A stretch of DNA of 64,000 nucleotides from Aradus depressus (GCA_963662175.1 OY759214.1:101084115-101148114); one strand, 5' to 3'. Shown: positions 12,001-21,514, counted from the stretch's first letter. The notes: generated from the letters alone by a model not told the origin. Numbers and translations: made by a program.

Positions 12001-15000
12001 AAAATGCAATTCGGGTCAGAAATTAGGGAGAAATTCAACTTGGAAAATTAGGTTTTTTTCTCCCTTCTCCGCCTCTTTGTACAACGTGTAGTTGCATAGA
12101 CCTACCGACACAACCGATGGACCGATTGGGTGTGGCCTTGCGTCCTCATTGTAATAAACATTTTACAGAAAAAAACATTCAAATCGGAGCATGTTATCGT
12201 GAACTAAAAGAAAGAAAATTCGACAGATGCCATGTGATAAATCACTTTTCTTTACGTTTTGAGTTGATGGTAATCAGAATCAGACCTAATTTCGGAAACA
12301 ATTTTCGAGCCGAGTAAAAGTAAAATGAATATTTGAATATATAAAATCGTGCAGATTTTGTGGGAAGTCATACCTAACGATAAAGATACACTTATTTATA
12401 ATCCAGTTACTGGAACATGGACCGAATAATGGGTGTTTTTAAAAAATCATTTTCTTGCTCATCATTTCATAACCACTCATCTAATAATGATTTATTAAAA
12501 ACTGGCCACTATAAATGAAAGAAGAAAATATCAGTTGAAACTTACATTTGACAGAGGGATCGTCTTGATGCTTGATTTGGTACGAAGGAAGGATATCTTT
12601 AAACACTTCCATTAAGGTTATGAAAAGGAGTTTTTTCAGAGTCACCTGAAGTTCAGGATGCCACTCATCACAAATGTCCAATATGCGGGCTATATTTTGT
12701 ATCTGGAGGAAGGAAATATAAGGATAAGTGTAAAAATTCAAAAATACAACTAACATAAAAAGCAAATTTGTTTCATGTGGATTTGACTGGTGAGGCAAGC
12801 TGAGCCGCGCACCTCCCCTCCAGAGGTCTTTCTCCACACACTCTTTCTCATCTGACTCCTGCAGCCCATGGTCAGTGCAACCAGTAGGGAAGCTTACCTT
12901 GGTGCTATAGCATGATATCCTCCTAGCATTCCGTGCACTCCAGAATTAGCAGATTTCCGTAGTAGGTATTCACATTTTTTTTCAATGAAAGTTCGTAGCG
13001 GTTAGATGCAAAGCCGGGAAATGTTCCCTTAGGAGTAACACACTTGCGCTACTATTTTAAACACCATATTTCCGTTTATACTAAACGTGGACGAACGTTT
13101 TATTGTTGAGATTAAAGAAAACACTTCATACAATCTGTCTCCAATAGAAAATGACGAGTTACACAATAAAATGTTCTGGGGAGCATGTTTAATGAAAATA
13201 TAGTGGTAGATTCCTTAGATCTTACCAAGCGCATAACCTTATTTATTTTACAAATCTGCTAAAATGAACCGAATTTTAGTATCTTAATGAAATGGTACAA
13301 TGGTGGGAGATAACTTTCACAAACCTACCTTACGTTCTGGATCTTCAAGAACCCCGCTAGCCAACAGTCCAATTTTATATTTATATCTGAAATCATCATA
13401 TAAATAATATATATTTAAATAGCATGAAAAGTCCGTACTTCTGTGTCATGTGGAAATAATCAGTTCTAGTGGAAAATTACCCTGTATCAAAAATATTCTT
13501 CACAAAATTTGTAAGAGCCATTTCGTCAGTTGGGGTAACAGATAATAAAAAAATGTAAAATGTCTATATGCATTGTAGATGACATATTTGATTATCCCAT
13601 GTCTACCCAGCTAATTGACATAATATTTCTATTATTTAATATTGTTAATTGACATAATATGTCTATAGCTAATTGACATATTATGTTAGGGGTTGTGGTC
13701 TGGTCAACCACTGCTCTCAAACCAATATTCCAATTAATCTAACGCAAATAGTGACTGAGAAAACAACAGCCCCATTAAGTGTACCACGTTTTGTAGAATT
13801 ACCCATTCAATCAGAAATCAGGGATTTATAGTGTATTATTCATCAGACGTTTCATTGATTTTTATTCAACATTGTTTTTTTTTAACATCACACTGTAACC
13901 CTTGGGGTCGCATGGTCTAGAAACTATACATGGGCGCGCGCGGAGGATCCGAGGATACACCATATCAAGCATCACTGTGGATTAAACGTAATAAGATGAG
14001 AAAACCTTGGAAGATTAAGTTTTTCTTAATTTCTTGAAATAAATAAACATATTTTGAACAAAGCGTTATATGGGATCACAGTTATCTAGTCATTTTGAAA
14101 GGGTTTTCTACGTTTAAGAAAATACAAAACAGAAATGACAGCTCAAAAACATTAATTTTATAGTCATAAATCTCACGGCAAACAAAAGATAATTTAAAAT
14201 TGATTGAAACATTGCTAAAATGGTTAACATCTATCTATCCTGTTAAACATTTAAAGAAAAACTAATGTTTTTTAAAAATATTGTCTATTGTCTTTCAGAA
14301 GATATATAAAGTATATGGGAGTGCTTTCGGTATTGCTACCATCTTCAGCCACGACTTAACAAATACTGTATTTAGACTAACACTATGGTTTGGCACCTAA
14401 CACTGCACTCTACTTACTGTGACATGAGCTGTTCACGCCATGCCAGCATCTCGGCCACACTCACTGGCTCCGACAGATCTCGCTCCATTTTCTCTATTTT
14501 GATATTATCTGCACCACCATTCATCTCATTTTCTGCTTCCTCCCCATTTACTTTTTCCTCCTCCACTTCTTCATCTTCAGGTTCATCTTTTACTAAAAAG
14601 CAGACATAGTCATTAGTAAAATATTATGATGGGAATTGAATGTCCCAATGAAGGGAAAAACAAAAATCTGGAAAAATGACGACTTCATCTTACAAATTAA
14701 TTTTAATTCTGAGTTTGGAAACATGAGAGTATAACTAAAGTATGTTTATCATAGTTTGGGGAATGAATGTTAGAAGAAAAGATAGATTTAAATAGAATCA
14801 TTCACTCTTCATACAATCGAGTTCAATGTTGAAATATTTGTCAAGGAAAGAGATTTCCAACAATTTCTAAGTTGAGAGAAGGACATATTGTGGAAGCTTT
14901 CAATAAATAAATTTAAAAAACTTATTTTTTGAAATATCAGAAAATGTTCTTCAGTGTTTTTGTAAATACAATAGTTCCGATCCAAATACAACACCATGGT

Positions 15001-18000
15001 ACCATACTCCCTGGAACATTAGTCAGGTTATTTGAACCAAATCTATGATGAAAATAGCAAGGTCCTGAATGTTGGTTTACATGTAGTACTTGATGTAGAT
15101 ACTTCCAAGTCCCCTTGCCATTTTGGAAAAATAATATTAAAAATCACCGTGAGCCATCACCCGATCGGTAAGACGTACGGTAACTACCACCTTATTTTCA
15201 TGAAACCTGCCCTCGACACGATTTAGGCTGTAGATTTCAAATTCGATCGCAATATTCCGTAATTTGATCATTTTCTAGGGTTGTGTAAAGAGAATGTTGA
15301 ATCATATGCAATATATTAGTACAGCATCAATTCTTCTATTTACTGACAATGTGAGTAATGCTCGAAATTTGACTTTTGAGAAGACAAAAAATAAATTGGA
15401 TAATTGATGCTATGTTAATATATTGTGTTATTTGATTAGTAAATGGTATCCATCTTTGTATCTTGCTAATATGACTTGCCATGGGCAGAAAGTGTTAATA
15501 TCTACCATAGAAATCCGCTAACATTACGCTGCTTCCGTGTGCACAGAATTTTTCTTTATTTCTTCAATAACCGTTCATCAAACGAAAAATATATACAGGA
15601 CATAAATTAAGCCTATACAATTTTACAAAAATTTGGTCCTATTCATGTTTTTACGTAAATCTATTTTTAGTTTATTAATAAAATCAACAGTTCTCTTTGA
15701 AAACTTTGAGACAAGAGTGCCACATTTCCCGACCCTCAACTGTTCTTTCATCGTTTTGACATCCCATAAACTAATATAACATACGATAAAAGAGCATAAG
15801 ATGAAAATAATAGAGCTTAAAATTTCCTATCGCTAGTGTTATTTACTATTTTCAGCAGGTTATTTGATTGCGAACTAAGTAAGGGACGAAGCAATGCCGC
15901 ACATATCTTAAGCCTAGTCCACACTAGTAGACATGTTGCGCGATTTTGGTCTCTGAGACGTGTCTCAGGTTGTCTATGAGACATGTCTATAGACCAATCC
16001 ACGTCTACGGGCCTGTTGCGAGACCAAAAATCGCAGGTCTAAAGTCTCCCGATCGGAATGGGAGACCGCATGCAACGTTAGACATATTGCGCAACATTTT
16101 GACAGTGTGGACGTCACTCGGCGTCTAGAGGCGAGACACGCAGCTTCCGAGTGGTGTGCTTCGGCTTTTTACAGTTCTTTTGAAAACATGTGGTCTAACG
16201 AGAAAGTTTTAAAACTAATTGAAGATTACCATGCGTCTTATTGTTTGTGGGATGTTACGAGTCCCGACTATAAAAACGGGGTAAAAAGAAAAGTGGCCCT
16301 GGAATCTCTGGCTGCCTAGGTCCTTCTGCGAGCACTTCGCGCGTCCACCAACGTTTACATTTTTGCGTTCTTTCACTTATAATTAGCACTAAGCAGGAAC
16401 TAATTCCACACAAAACAATGTCCTCCACGGTGAACTGCGAAGATGAGACTGAGAAATTCACATGGTAGTGTGGACGCTAGACGAGACAAAGAACGGTGTC
16501 TCTAGACGGTCTATAGACCGTGACTCGAGACCGCCTATTGACAAATCGCGCACCATGGTCTACTATTGTGTACTAGGCTTTACAGTTGACACTTCACCAA
16601 ATCGGCATCTTTTTATAACTCTCCTCCAGAATACATTTATATGTGGACTATTCCGGTACATTGGAATAATAGAAAGTACATCTACATTCAGCAATATTCT
16701 TGATATAAGTAATATCGAAGTAGTCAGCCCCAAAAATCTGTTATTATTATACTAGAAAAAATTATTAAATTTTGTTTATTATACATATATTTGTGTTCAA
16801 ATGATCAATTTAGTATATCAACAGCAGACAAATGAAATCAAAATATTTTTTAAAAAATCATCTTTGAGATTACAGAGTATAAGTAACAGAGTCCTTATCA
16901 TCTATGTTGTCAATCTTTAATATGGGCCATCTTTCTTTCAGAACAAAAGGCAGACCTTTGTAATGAAGACTCCAAGCTATCCAATTCGTCAGCCTCCGGA
17001 AAGAAATCAGTAGTTATTACATTAATTAACTATATACTATTTTTTTTTTAATTTTTGAAGTTTGTCAACCAATTGTATTTTTATAAGATTTTATTAAATA
17101 CATAAAAAAAATATTGTTTGCAGGAAAAGCAAATATAATAAACGAACGACCCCCTCTTTTAGACCCCTCATTTTTAGTTAACCCTATTAACGAGTGTTTA
17201 TATTTTTGTGGAAAGGCCTAATGAAAATAGTAGCGCTCTATGGTGAAAGAAGCGAACTAAAGGTCAATTATAACAAACTATCTCACCTTCCTCCATGACA
17301 GCTCTCTTGATAAGTCGGCCCTTTGTCATGATGGGCAGTAGCAGCCGCTCCCGTTTGTTCGCATTTTCGTCCTCCGCTAAATTTTTCTCATATTCATTCT
17401 CTAGATCAGACAAATCTTCTTCCGGTTTTCTTTTTAAATTTTTTTTCTTACTAAAAATTAATTCAAAATAAATAATTTATAACAGCTATATATATATACA
17501 ATTATAAAATGGTGTTATTAATAAGAAAGGAGTTACACTTCCCAGTGCCATCTGTTGGCAGAAAGATACTTTCAGCAGAAACCAAGTTTTATTAATTGAA
17601 ATAGTTTCAAGATGCCTAACAGAGTTGGGCAACGAAATAAATAAATAAATAGAAAGGACAGGTCAATGCAATTTTATTTTCATTTAATTGGTCCAACATA
17701 ATGATATGATATTAATTTTTAAATATATTTTTTCTTTCATTCACTAATTTCAGACATTAATTTTAAAAATACATGGTTCTGATAGGGTTTTCAGGAACCT
17801 TAAAAAATGGAATAGATATTGCCGTTTTAAAGGCTTCAAATTAGCAACTAAACCTGATTTCATAAAATAAATAAATATACAAAAATTGTAAATTACTATT
17901 TTTTGTTTTTTCAGGGGAATTCTACAATGTTTTTTTTTTAATTTACTATTTTTTAATACAAATTATTTTGGCTTAACTACGAGGTCATATTGCCTACTAC

Positions 18001-19293
18001 CAGAGCGCTCTTTCGTCACTCCGGTGGACATGAGCCCGACTCCACTGTGGGAGTCCTAAATTTTGCCTACCTTAAATGTTTATTCACCTAGGGTAGGGGT
18101 CTTTAACGAGTACCTGACATCGTACAGGCTCGGGACCATCGCTTAACGTCCCATCCGAAGGATGGCATGCTTAAATTTATTTTACCTCCCAGATAAAATA
18201 AACTAAGGGCCTCTGTTGGGTTTTGAACCCACAATCTTGAGCTCAGAAGACAAGCACGCATACCACTGAGCTACAGGCGCCCCACAGTGTAAAATTTATG
18301 AGTTTTGATTTTCAAAATTCGAGCCCCCGCTTAATTTGTGATCAATTTGGATAAAACTAGGTGCAAAATATTTGTGAAAGCTGGCTTTTTATCAGGTAAC
18401 TGCGGGTTTCACAATCATTGAATCCATTAAAACCACCAAAAGTGGCAAAAAAGCCAATATATTGAATTTGGACCACTTTAGGCCAAAATGACATTAGGGC
18501 AACTTTTGGCTAAAATAAATATTGAATTTGTAATCAGCGACCCAAAAAATATTCATTTAAGTTGTAAAAATCTGTTAACAAAAACTTAGACGAAAAAAAT
18601 TAAATTTTAAAAAATGTTTCGCGGGGTTTTGGCAGCTGTCAATTGTCATATAATACCTTGATTGTGAAACCCGCAGTTACCTGATAAAAAGCAAGCTTTG
18701 ACAAATATTTTGCACCTAGTTTCATCCAAATTTATCAAAAATTGAGCGGGGGGTCGAATTTTGAAAATCAAAACTCATAAATTTCACACTGTGCGCCCTC
18801 TTAACATCTAATATTCCGAAGACTAGAAACAGACCTCTGTAAATAAAAAATGAATGAAGAGTAAGTAATAATATTCTAACGTACTTTTTTGGAGTTCGCC
18901 CTTGAAACATGGTATATTTTCCTTCTGAGGCGGCTTTCTTTAAGAAGACAATATCCTCCGAATCCATCATGCTCAACAGGTCTTCCCCATGGTCACTTTC
19001 CACCTCTTCTTCTTCCTCATCCGGAATTACTGGTGGCTGGGTAGGTTTTAAGGGTAACTTTTTATGTCTCTTCAATTTAAGCTTTCCCTGTTTAGTAAGT
19101 TTTGTTCTTTGTTTATTTGATTTCTTAATTTTACTAGTCTTCGTTTTCTACAACACAAAAAAAAAAGTTTCAAGAAATCAATAAACAACCAAAATATACA
19201 ACAATTGTGCTAGGAAATCAAGGAACCTTTACACATACGAAAAGTAGAAAAACAATCAATATCTGTCATACTACATGAATTACTTACGGCCAT
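93..19293 (-). CDS. NOC3L: NOC3L, nucleolar complex protein 3 homolog (13 exons, C-terminus off window)
   Basis: Exons, in coding order: 19288-19293, 18885-19147, 17287-17450, 14418-14592, 13329-13386, 12546-12702, 11593-11726, 10515-10715, 9861-10049, 7618-7799, 7010-7218, 2754-2935, 93-224. All junctions are GT-AG and join in frame (2052 nt, 684 codons); the human protein has about 800 residues. The product is a Noc3/CBF-Mak21 family nucleolar factor, known in the family for pre-60S ribosome maturation and, in yeast, for replication licensing. Visible parts: a lysine-rich start, an acidic run near residues 45-58 (DEEEEEVESD), a NOC3 region (about 205-300, with LLASGVLEDPE and LMEVFKDILPSY), a lysine/glutamate-rich linker (about 425-470) and the CBF domain from about 480 (INVEFYQD, ILSGQGDAV, RRKKLTQRRLLAFLKRL, VYLPELNDPEYSNADSTALYEL). 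The start codon is followed by a 6-nt first coding exon. Introns are full of transposons but no coding exon is broken. Identity is firm; some short-exon edges are less so. Confidence 0.93.
225..1200. other. Intronic AT-rich sequence, nothing recognised
   Basis: Part of the NOC3L intron 2753-225. I see homopolymer runs and a GC-richer patch near 1020-1100, but no coding potential or clear repeat. The short open frame on the minus strand at 522-725 has no motif. Confidence 0.4.
1205..1502 (+). mobile_element. SINE family A copy (tRNA-derived)
   Basis: It starts with a tRNA-like head: an A-box-like stretch (AGAGGTAGATGCCGTGCTTG), then CTGAGCTCAAG and a B-box-like GGGTTCAAAAACC. The body follows in the same order as the fullest copy at 47765-48098: a run after GGAGGTAAAA, CTTGAGCATGC, ATGTCAGGT, AATTTAGGACTTCCACAGTAGAGTC and the end motif GTAGGCAATATGTCCTCGTAGT. 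It is diverged, so it is an older insertion. Confidence 0.8.
1510..2745. other. Intronic unassigned sequence with a short dyad-bounded motif
   Basis: This stretch of the NOC3L intron has no coding potential. Near 1961-1982 is GAACAACCTGTATACAGGGT, a palindromic core (TGTATACA) of a kind common at the edges of insect DNA transposons; a related CAGGATGTCCGAAAG lies near 41514. I cannot assign a family. Confidence 0.3.
1657..1697. other. Two-part hairpin
   Basis: GGACACC at 1657-1663 pairs with GGTGTCC at 1691-1697. Inside it GGGAG (1673-1677) pairs with CTCCC (1686-1690) around an 8-nt loop, with a 9-nt bulge on one side. The two stems stack. This is a predicted fold only; no RNA family is recognised. 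Confidence 0.35.
3015..3165 (-). mobile_element. SINE family B copy (tRNA-like)
   Basis: Read on the minus strand it has GTCTAGGGCTTTGGTCGCATGG, then a B-box-like GGGTTCGAATTC, CGAGAGAGAGTTTTATTTCAT and AGAACTCCCTCCCAG. The same order is found at 31365 and 62805 on the plus strand. Confidence 0.7.
3313..3482 (+). mobile_element. SINE family A copy, 5' half
   Basis: It starts GGGCGCCGGCTCAGAGGTAG, followed by CTGAGCTCAAGATCGCGG and CCCGGCCGAGACCCTTAGG, a GGGAGGTGAAAAAACC run and a 3' break after TGCAATTTCAGGTAC. The second half of the family consensus is missing. Confidence 0.75.
3794..4646 (+). mobile_element. 5'-truncated LINE (RTE/endonuclease-RT type) with perfect 13-bp target duplication
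   Basis: The copy starts inside the reverse transcriptase domain and ends with short GTAAAGTAAG-type repeats. TATAGAATAATAA occurs directly before it (3781-3793) and directly after it (4647-4659), a 13-bp target-site duplication. The truncated 5' end is the usual result of target-primed reverse transcription. The exact duplication and GC-rich body suggest a fairly recent insertion into the NOC3L intron. Confidence 0.88.
3826..4625 (+). pseudogene. LINE reverse transcriptase C-terminal part, one frameshift
   Basis: The first frame (3826-4353; it already reads as RT from about 3790) has the catalytic box YADDVVITGR and then DSYKYLGAVIT and RPVVTYASETWVLT. A second frame (from 4326) carries the C-terminal tail RLRWLGHLQRM, WREDDLRTMGLRRW and DRVEWRKIVAEA, typical of RTE-like endonuclease-reverse transcriptases. 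The frames meet near 4335-4340 through a one-base shift. Endonuclease and fingers of the RT are absent, so no active enzyme is made. Confidence 0.85.
4780..5120 (-). repeat. Dispersed repeat, unknown family (copy 1)
   Basis: On the minus strand it reads ATGTAAAGAATGTATCGACAC and, further on, TTTGGAGGGAGAGTATAAAC. Copies with the same landmarks lie at 7320-7550 and 11080-11330 (plus strand). It has no long open frame. The landmark AATGTATCGACAC is shared by copies 1 and 2. Confidence 0.5.
5297..6869. repeat. Tandem satellite array, nine copies of a 176-bp unit
   Basis: Units begin at 5297, 5462, 5638, 5814, 5990, 6166, 6342, 6518 and 6694. The first is 165 bp because an 11-bp stretch (ACAGTTGTTTG) is missing; the rest are 176 bp. 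I see only a few base changes across the array, for example GACTTATAG in units 1 and 5 against GATTTATAG elsewhere, and CACTAGCC at the end of unit 5. Each unit carries a 75-codon minus-strand open frame that overlaps the next by 52 nt; since 176 is not a multiple of three, this is not a repeated protein. The array is GC-richer than its surroundings and sits in the NOC3L intron between 7010 and 2935. Confidence 0.97.
7320..7550 (+). repeat. Dispersed repeat, unknown family (copy 2)
   Basis: It has AGAATGAATGTATCGACACG and later TTTGGAGGGAGAGTGAAAAC, the same landmarks in the same order as the minus-strand copy at 4780-5120. It lies in the NOC3L intron between exons 7618-7799 and 7010-7218. 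The 73-codon open frame in it has no recognisable product. Confidence 0.5.
8031..8134. mobile_element. Small hairpin element (about 43-bp inverted arms)
   Basis: The left arm (8031-8083) and right arm (8091-8134) are inverted copies with a few mismatches. The arms begin TAATTAAAATACACAAT and end GTGTATTTTTAATTA, separated by a short loop. It looks like a tiny foldback or MITE remnant; the family is unknown. Confidence 0.6.
8283..9595 (+). mobile_element. LINE relic with RNase H domain, decayed
   Basis: Broken frames follow the order of a LINE with RNase H (I/Outcast-like). First comes an RT tail: PKMVYRMYTTVVRPIITYNS near 8340, then FASLGITGAMSTSPTVAMET and LNLPPLFLMMKAEERRGAYR (8460-8590). 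RNase H-like pieces follow: WFTNGS near 8770, QAEVYAILE near 8870, LSDSQA near 8945. The last part is a terminal cysteine-rich tail: HNMGVARSPLYSKCGEDNET, then HILCQC (9330-9415). A run of A's near 9587-9595 could be the tail. Stops and shifts are many, so it is long dead. Confidence 0.75.
9149..9529 (+). pseudogene. C-terminal zinc-finger-like end of the LINE polyprotein
   Basis: This 126-codon frame holds the last part of the RNase H LINE. The pattern C-x2-C-x5-ETPVHILCQC is the usual cysteine/histidine signature at the end of I- and R1-like ORF2 proteins. The function in the family is unclear. The frame is open only because it is short; upstream frames are broken. Confidence 0.65.
10740..11000 (-). 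mobile_element. SINE family A copy, diverged
   Basis: Read on the minus strand it contains CTGAGCTCAAGATCGCATG, CCCGGCCGAGACTCTTAGG, a TCAGTTACTCGCTAAAGACA stretch, and at its 3' end GAAAGAGCGCTCTGGTAGTT. It lies in the NOC3L intron upstream of exon 10515-10715. Confidence 0.75.
11080..11330 (+). repeat. Dispersed repeat, unknown family (copy 3)
   Basis: This copy has GATGTAATGAATGTACGAAC and AAAGGGAGAATGAAAACTTAG, a more diverged version of the landmarks at 7320-7550. There is no coding potential. Confidence 0.4.
13600..13685. repeat. Short AT-rich imperfect tandem
   Basis: AATTGACATAATAT or a near copy occurs three times (about 13612, 13650, 13670), with TCTATAGC between two of them. It is a small local duplication in a NOC3L intron. 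Confidence 0.5.
15911..16579. mobile_element. PIF/Harbinger element, non-autonomous, 669 bp
   Basis: The ends are inverted repeats of about 36 bp. The left end starts AGCCTAGTCCACACTAGTAG; the right end, read backwards, starts AGCCTAGTACACAATAGTAG; both arms finish GCGCGATTT. TTA flanks the element on both sides (15908-15910 and 16580-16582), the 3-bp target duplication expected for PIF/Harbinger. Inside is a MADF-domain fragment. No transposase is present. Confidence 0.88.
16188..16319 (+). pseudogene. MADF-domain fragment, 43 aa, in the Harbinger element
   Basis: The short frame reads MWSNEKVLKLIEDYHASYCL, then WDVTSPDYKNGVKRKVALES. The spacing of the leading W, the I/L residues, the LWDVTSPDYKN block and the following basic residues matches the first half of a MADF (Myb/SANT-like) DNA-binding domain. 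Autonomous PIF/Harbinger elements carry such a protein beside the transposase. The second half of the domain is missing, so this is a remnant. Confidence 0.75.
17970..18282 (-). mobile_element. SINE family A copy, split at its 5' head
   Basis: On the minus strand the copy has a tRNA-like head with GTAGCTCAGTGGTATGCGTG (A box), a B-box-like GTGGGTTCAAAACCC, GGGAGGTAAAATAAATTTAA, GATGTCAGGTACTCGTTAAA and the end GTAGGCAATATGACCTCGTA. Its first bases continue at 18794-18798 beyond the inserted inverted-repeat element. It is close to the copy at 47765-48098. Confidence 0.88.
18283..18793. mobile_element. DNA transposon remnant with about 130-bp inverted arms
   Basis: The left arm (18283-18415) and right arm (about 18660-18793) are inverted copies. 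The element starts CACAGTGTAAAATTTATGAG and ends with the reverse complement of CACAGTGTGAAATTTATGAG. Shared landmarks include AAACTAGGTGCAAAATATTTG and ATCAGGTAACTGCGGGTTTC. CGCCC lies on both sides, a candidate 5-bp target duplication inside the head of the SINE. The centre has no coding capacity. I cannot name the superfamily. Confidence 0.8.
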
Positions 19294-19960
19294 TTTCACT
19301 GAACAGTAACGAGATATTAAGTTTAATAAACACACGTGATATGAAACCTCCAGTAGACACAAAACTATCGACGTATACAATCGATAGTACAAACAAATTG
19401 TTTTACTATTATGGGTTAAAAAACAAATCAAATGGCAACATTTTTTTTCCATAATTATTGCGATTAGAATTATTATTATATTATTTATGAATATAAATAT
19501 TTATTATATTTGAAATACAGAATAATTATACTATATGTTTTTTATATAACATTTAGTATACCAGAAGACAGTCCTCAACTGAAAAAAAAGACATTACCAG
19601 GGATGAGGTAGATAGTGGCGTAAAAACGTAAACGTAGATTATGCGCTCGTACTCTGCTGGGCAGGTCTTTAGATATAATAGCGCCCTGAGCTGAGCGTCA
19701 AGCTAACATAAACATAATCGATCACAGGCCCGAGGGTTACCCCCCATTTTCTTCCAGGTTTAGAAATTCTGTATCATCATCACCTGATTTCGTAATATTA
19801 TACATCATCAGTAATTTGAGTGAAAAAAAATTGTGACCGGTGATTCACGTTAATTTGAATCAAAATCTGATCAATTTTCACATTCATCCCCATTTACTGA
19901 AGTCAAGTCCATATGTATGCCGAGATACTTAAAAGTAGAGACTTTAGAGCCCTTCAATCC
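19294..19960. other. NOC3L upstream region and Gypsy left flank
   Basis: This interval includes the upstream region of NOC3L, which has runs of A/T and no visible TATA box close to the start. From about 19913 to 19960 the sequence has AGTCAAGT, AAAAGTAGAG and CTTCAATCCGGAC, resembling part of the satellite unit at 5297-6869. No gene is seen. Confidence 0.35.
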
Positions 19961-20212
19961 GGACTTACAGCAGCTCACCTCCTTAATCTCACCGGCTCAT
20001 ACGTCATCAGCTCCCTACCTATAAATATGGGGGCACATCAGATCCAACAGCAGTCGTTATAATTCATTACTCAGAGTCCATTCAAGATAGTTCGCTCATA
20101 GACTCTTACTTTTCATTTAATATTAAGTTTATATTGTATTACATAATAAAAAGTGTTTAATTGAAATAAATTACTTTTTAAAAACTTGAAAGTGCGTTTC
20201 CGCAACATAACT
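19961..20212 (+). repeat. 5' LTR (3' portion) of the Gypsy element
   Basis: It carries CTATAAATA near 20021 (a TATA-like box), an AATAAA near 20145, and ends CGCAACATAACT just before the primer-binding site. It is the partner of 25904-26155. Confidence 0.88.
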
Positions 20213-20230
20213 GGCGCCCGCGAACAGGGA
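20211..20230 (+). other. Primer-binding site of the Gypsy element
   Basis: TGGCGCCCGCGAACAGGGAC follows the left LTR; depending on where the LTR end is set, the start is 20211-20212. It resembles the 3' end complement of a lysine tRNA, apart from two extra bases in the middle. Confidence 0.65.
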
Positions 20231-20647
20231 CCTTAGCAAGTGACTTTCTATTGTGTCTATTTAGGTCTACTATTTGAAAACAGGGAAGTATAATATAAGC
20301 ACGCATTTGATCTTTCACTATAATCTGGATAGAAACTGTAACATGACACATTAGAATAGTCTGGTTGGAAAGGTGACGCCATAACCTCTAGTAAACAACT
20401 TATGAAGTAAACAGGTAAACATTGTTGAGGTTATAACACTTTCATAAGTGACCAATTGTTCCATATTGAAGACTACTTTGGAATCTCTACTCCTTCAGCT
20501 AAGAGGATCCTGACTCATCTACGAAGCCGCATCTAGGTCAATTCCTGGTAAGAGTTTCATTGTTATATACAGGCCACTTTCAATTTCTTTTAACATTTAT
20601 TTATTATTGTTTTGTTTTCTCTACTGTTTATATTGGTTGACCTCATT

Positions 20648-21514
20648 ATGCCTAATCCTAGTCAGGCCATTCCTATTCACCATAGTATGGTAAAAGAGGA
20701 TTATGATCATTTACAGTATTTTGATGGAAACCCAGCTGAATTAATATTTTTTATAGAGACAGCTGAAGGTATTTTTGATGTTGTTTGTGGTGAGAACATT
20801 GCTGAAAGAGAGATTAATCATACAAGATTATTGTTAAAAATCAAATCCAAATTAATAGGAGCAGCTAGAACATTTATTTCCACCAAAACCTTAAATTCAG
20901 TTGCTGACTTGCTCCAAGCTTTAAAAAATAATTTCGCTGATGCACGACCCTATGAAATTTTGAAAGCGGAATTACATGCTATGAGACCGCTTCCAAAAGA
21001 ATTACCATTAGAATATTTATCCCGAATAGAGGAACAGAGAAATTTAGTTTATGTAAGATTAAAAATAGATGGATTCCAGGGTATAGCTTTATGTAGCTTG
21101 ATGCAAAAAATTGATTCGGAAATCATATATCATGTTTATCAGACCCTACCTATTCAACTTAGTAATCATATAATGACTTTCTGTTCTTTAACATTGGATG
21201 ACTTAAGAACTATCTTGCACACAAAATGTTCCCTCATAGTCAATCAATATTTTAAACATAATCAAACCCTCAGAGAAGCGTCAAAACCTTTTGCCTACAA
21301 AACATCTCCTAGAACATTTCCTCCACAAAATAGATATCCTTACCAAGTATATCAGGCAGTTAATTACCAACCTAGAAGCCCCCCTAATCAGTTTTATGAG
21401 CAGAGACCACAAGAATTTCCTCAGAATAATTTTATTCAACAGCCTAGACCCTATTCTAATTTTAATCATCCAAACTTGACTGCTATCACCCAATGGCCCA
21501 AATCACCCATTTAA
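20648..21514 (+). CDS. Gypsy gag protein, 288 aa, truncated
   Basis: The first ATG in the frame is at 20648. The protein has the alpha-helical Gypsy gag pattern: YFDGNPAELIFFIETAEGIF, then LLKIKSKLIGAARTFIS, NFADARPYEILKAELHAMRP and LEYLSRIEEQRN. The last 80 residues are rich in proline, asparagine and tyrosine. There is no zinc knuckle, as in the 17.6/297 group. It stops at 21514, and a following open piece in another frame (21564-21746) seems to be the gag tail. Gag packages element RNA in the cytoplasm. Confidence 0.82.
   Translation: MPNPSQAIPIHHSMVKEDYDHLQYFDGNPAELIFFIETAEGIFDVVCGENIAEREINHTRLLLKIKSKLIGAARTFISTKTLNSVADLLQALKNNFADARPYEILKAELHAMRPLPKELPLEYLSRIEEQRNLVYVRLKIDGFQGIALCSLMQKIDSEIIYHVYQTLPIQLSNHIMTFCSLTLDDLRTILHTKCSLIVNQYFKHNQTLREASKPFAYKTSPRTFPPQNRYPYQVYQAVNYQPRSPPNQFYEQRPQEFPQNNFIQQPRPYSNFNHPNLTAITQWPKSPI

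Noticed and set aside
16900..17000. Extra NOC3L exon on the minus strand reading EADELDSLESSL
   Set aside because: There is no good acceptor, and exons 17287-17450 and 14418-14592 already join in frame.
18909..19184. Plus-strand 91-codon frame
   Set aside because: Shadow of NOC3L exon 2; serine runs are the reverse of the acidic codons.
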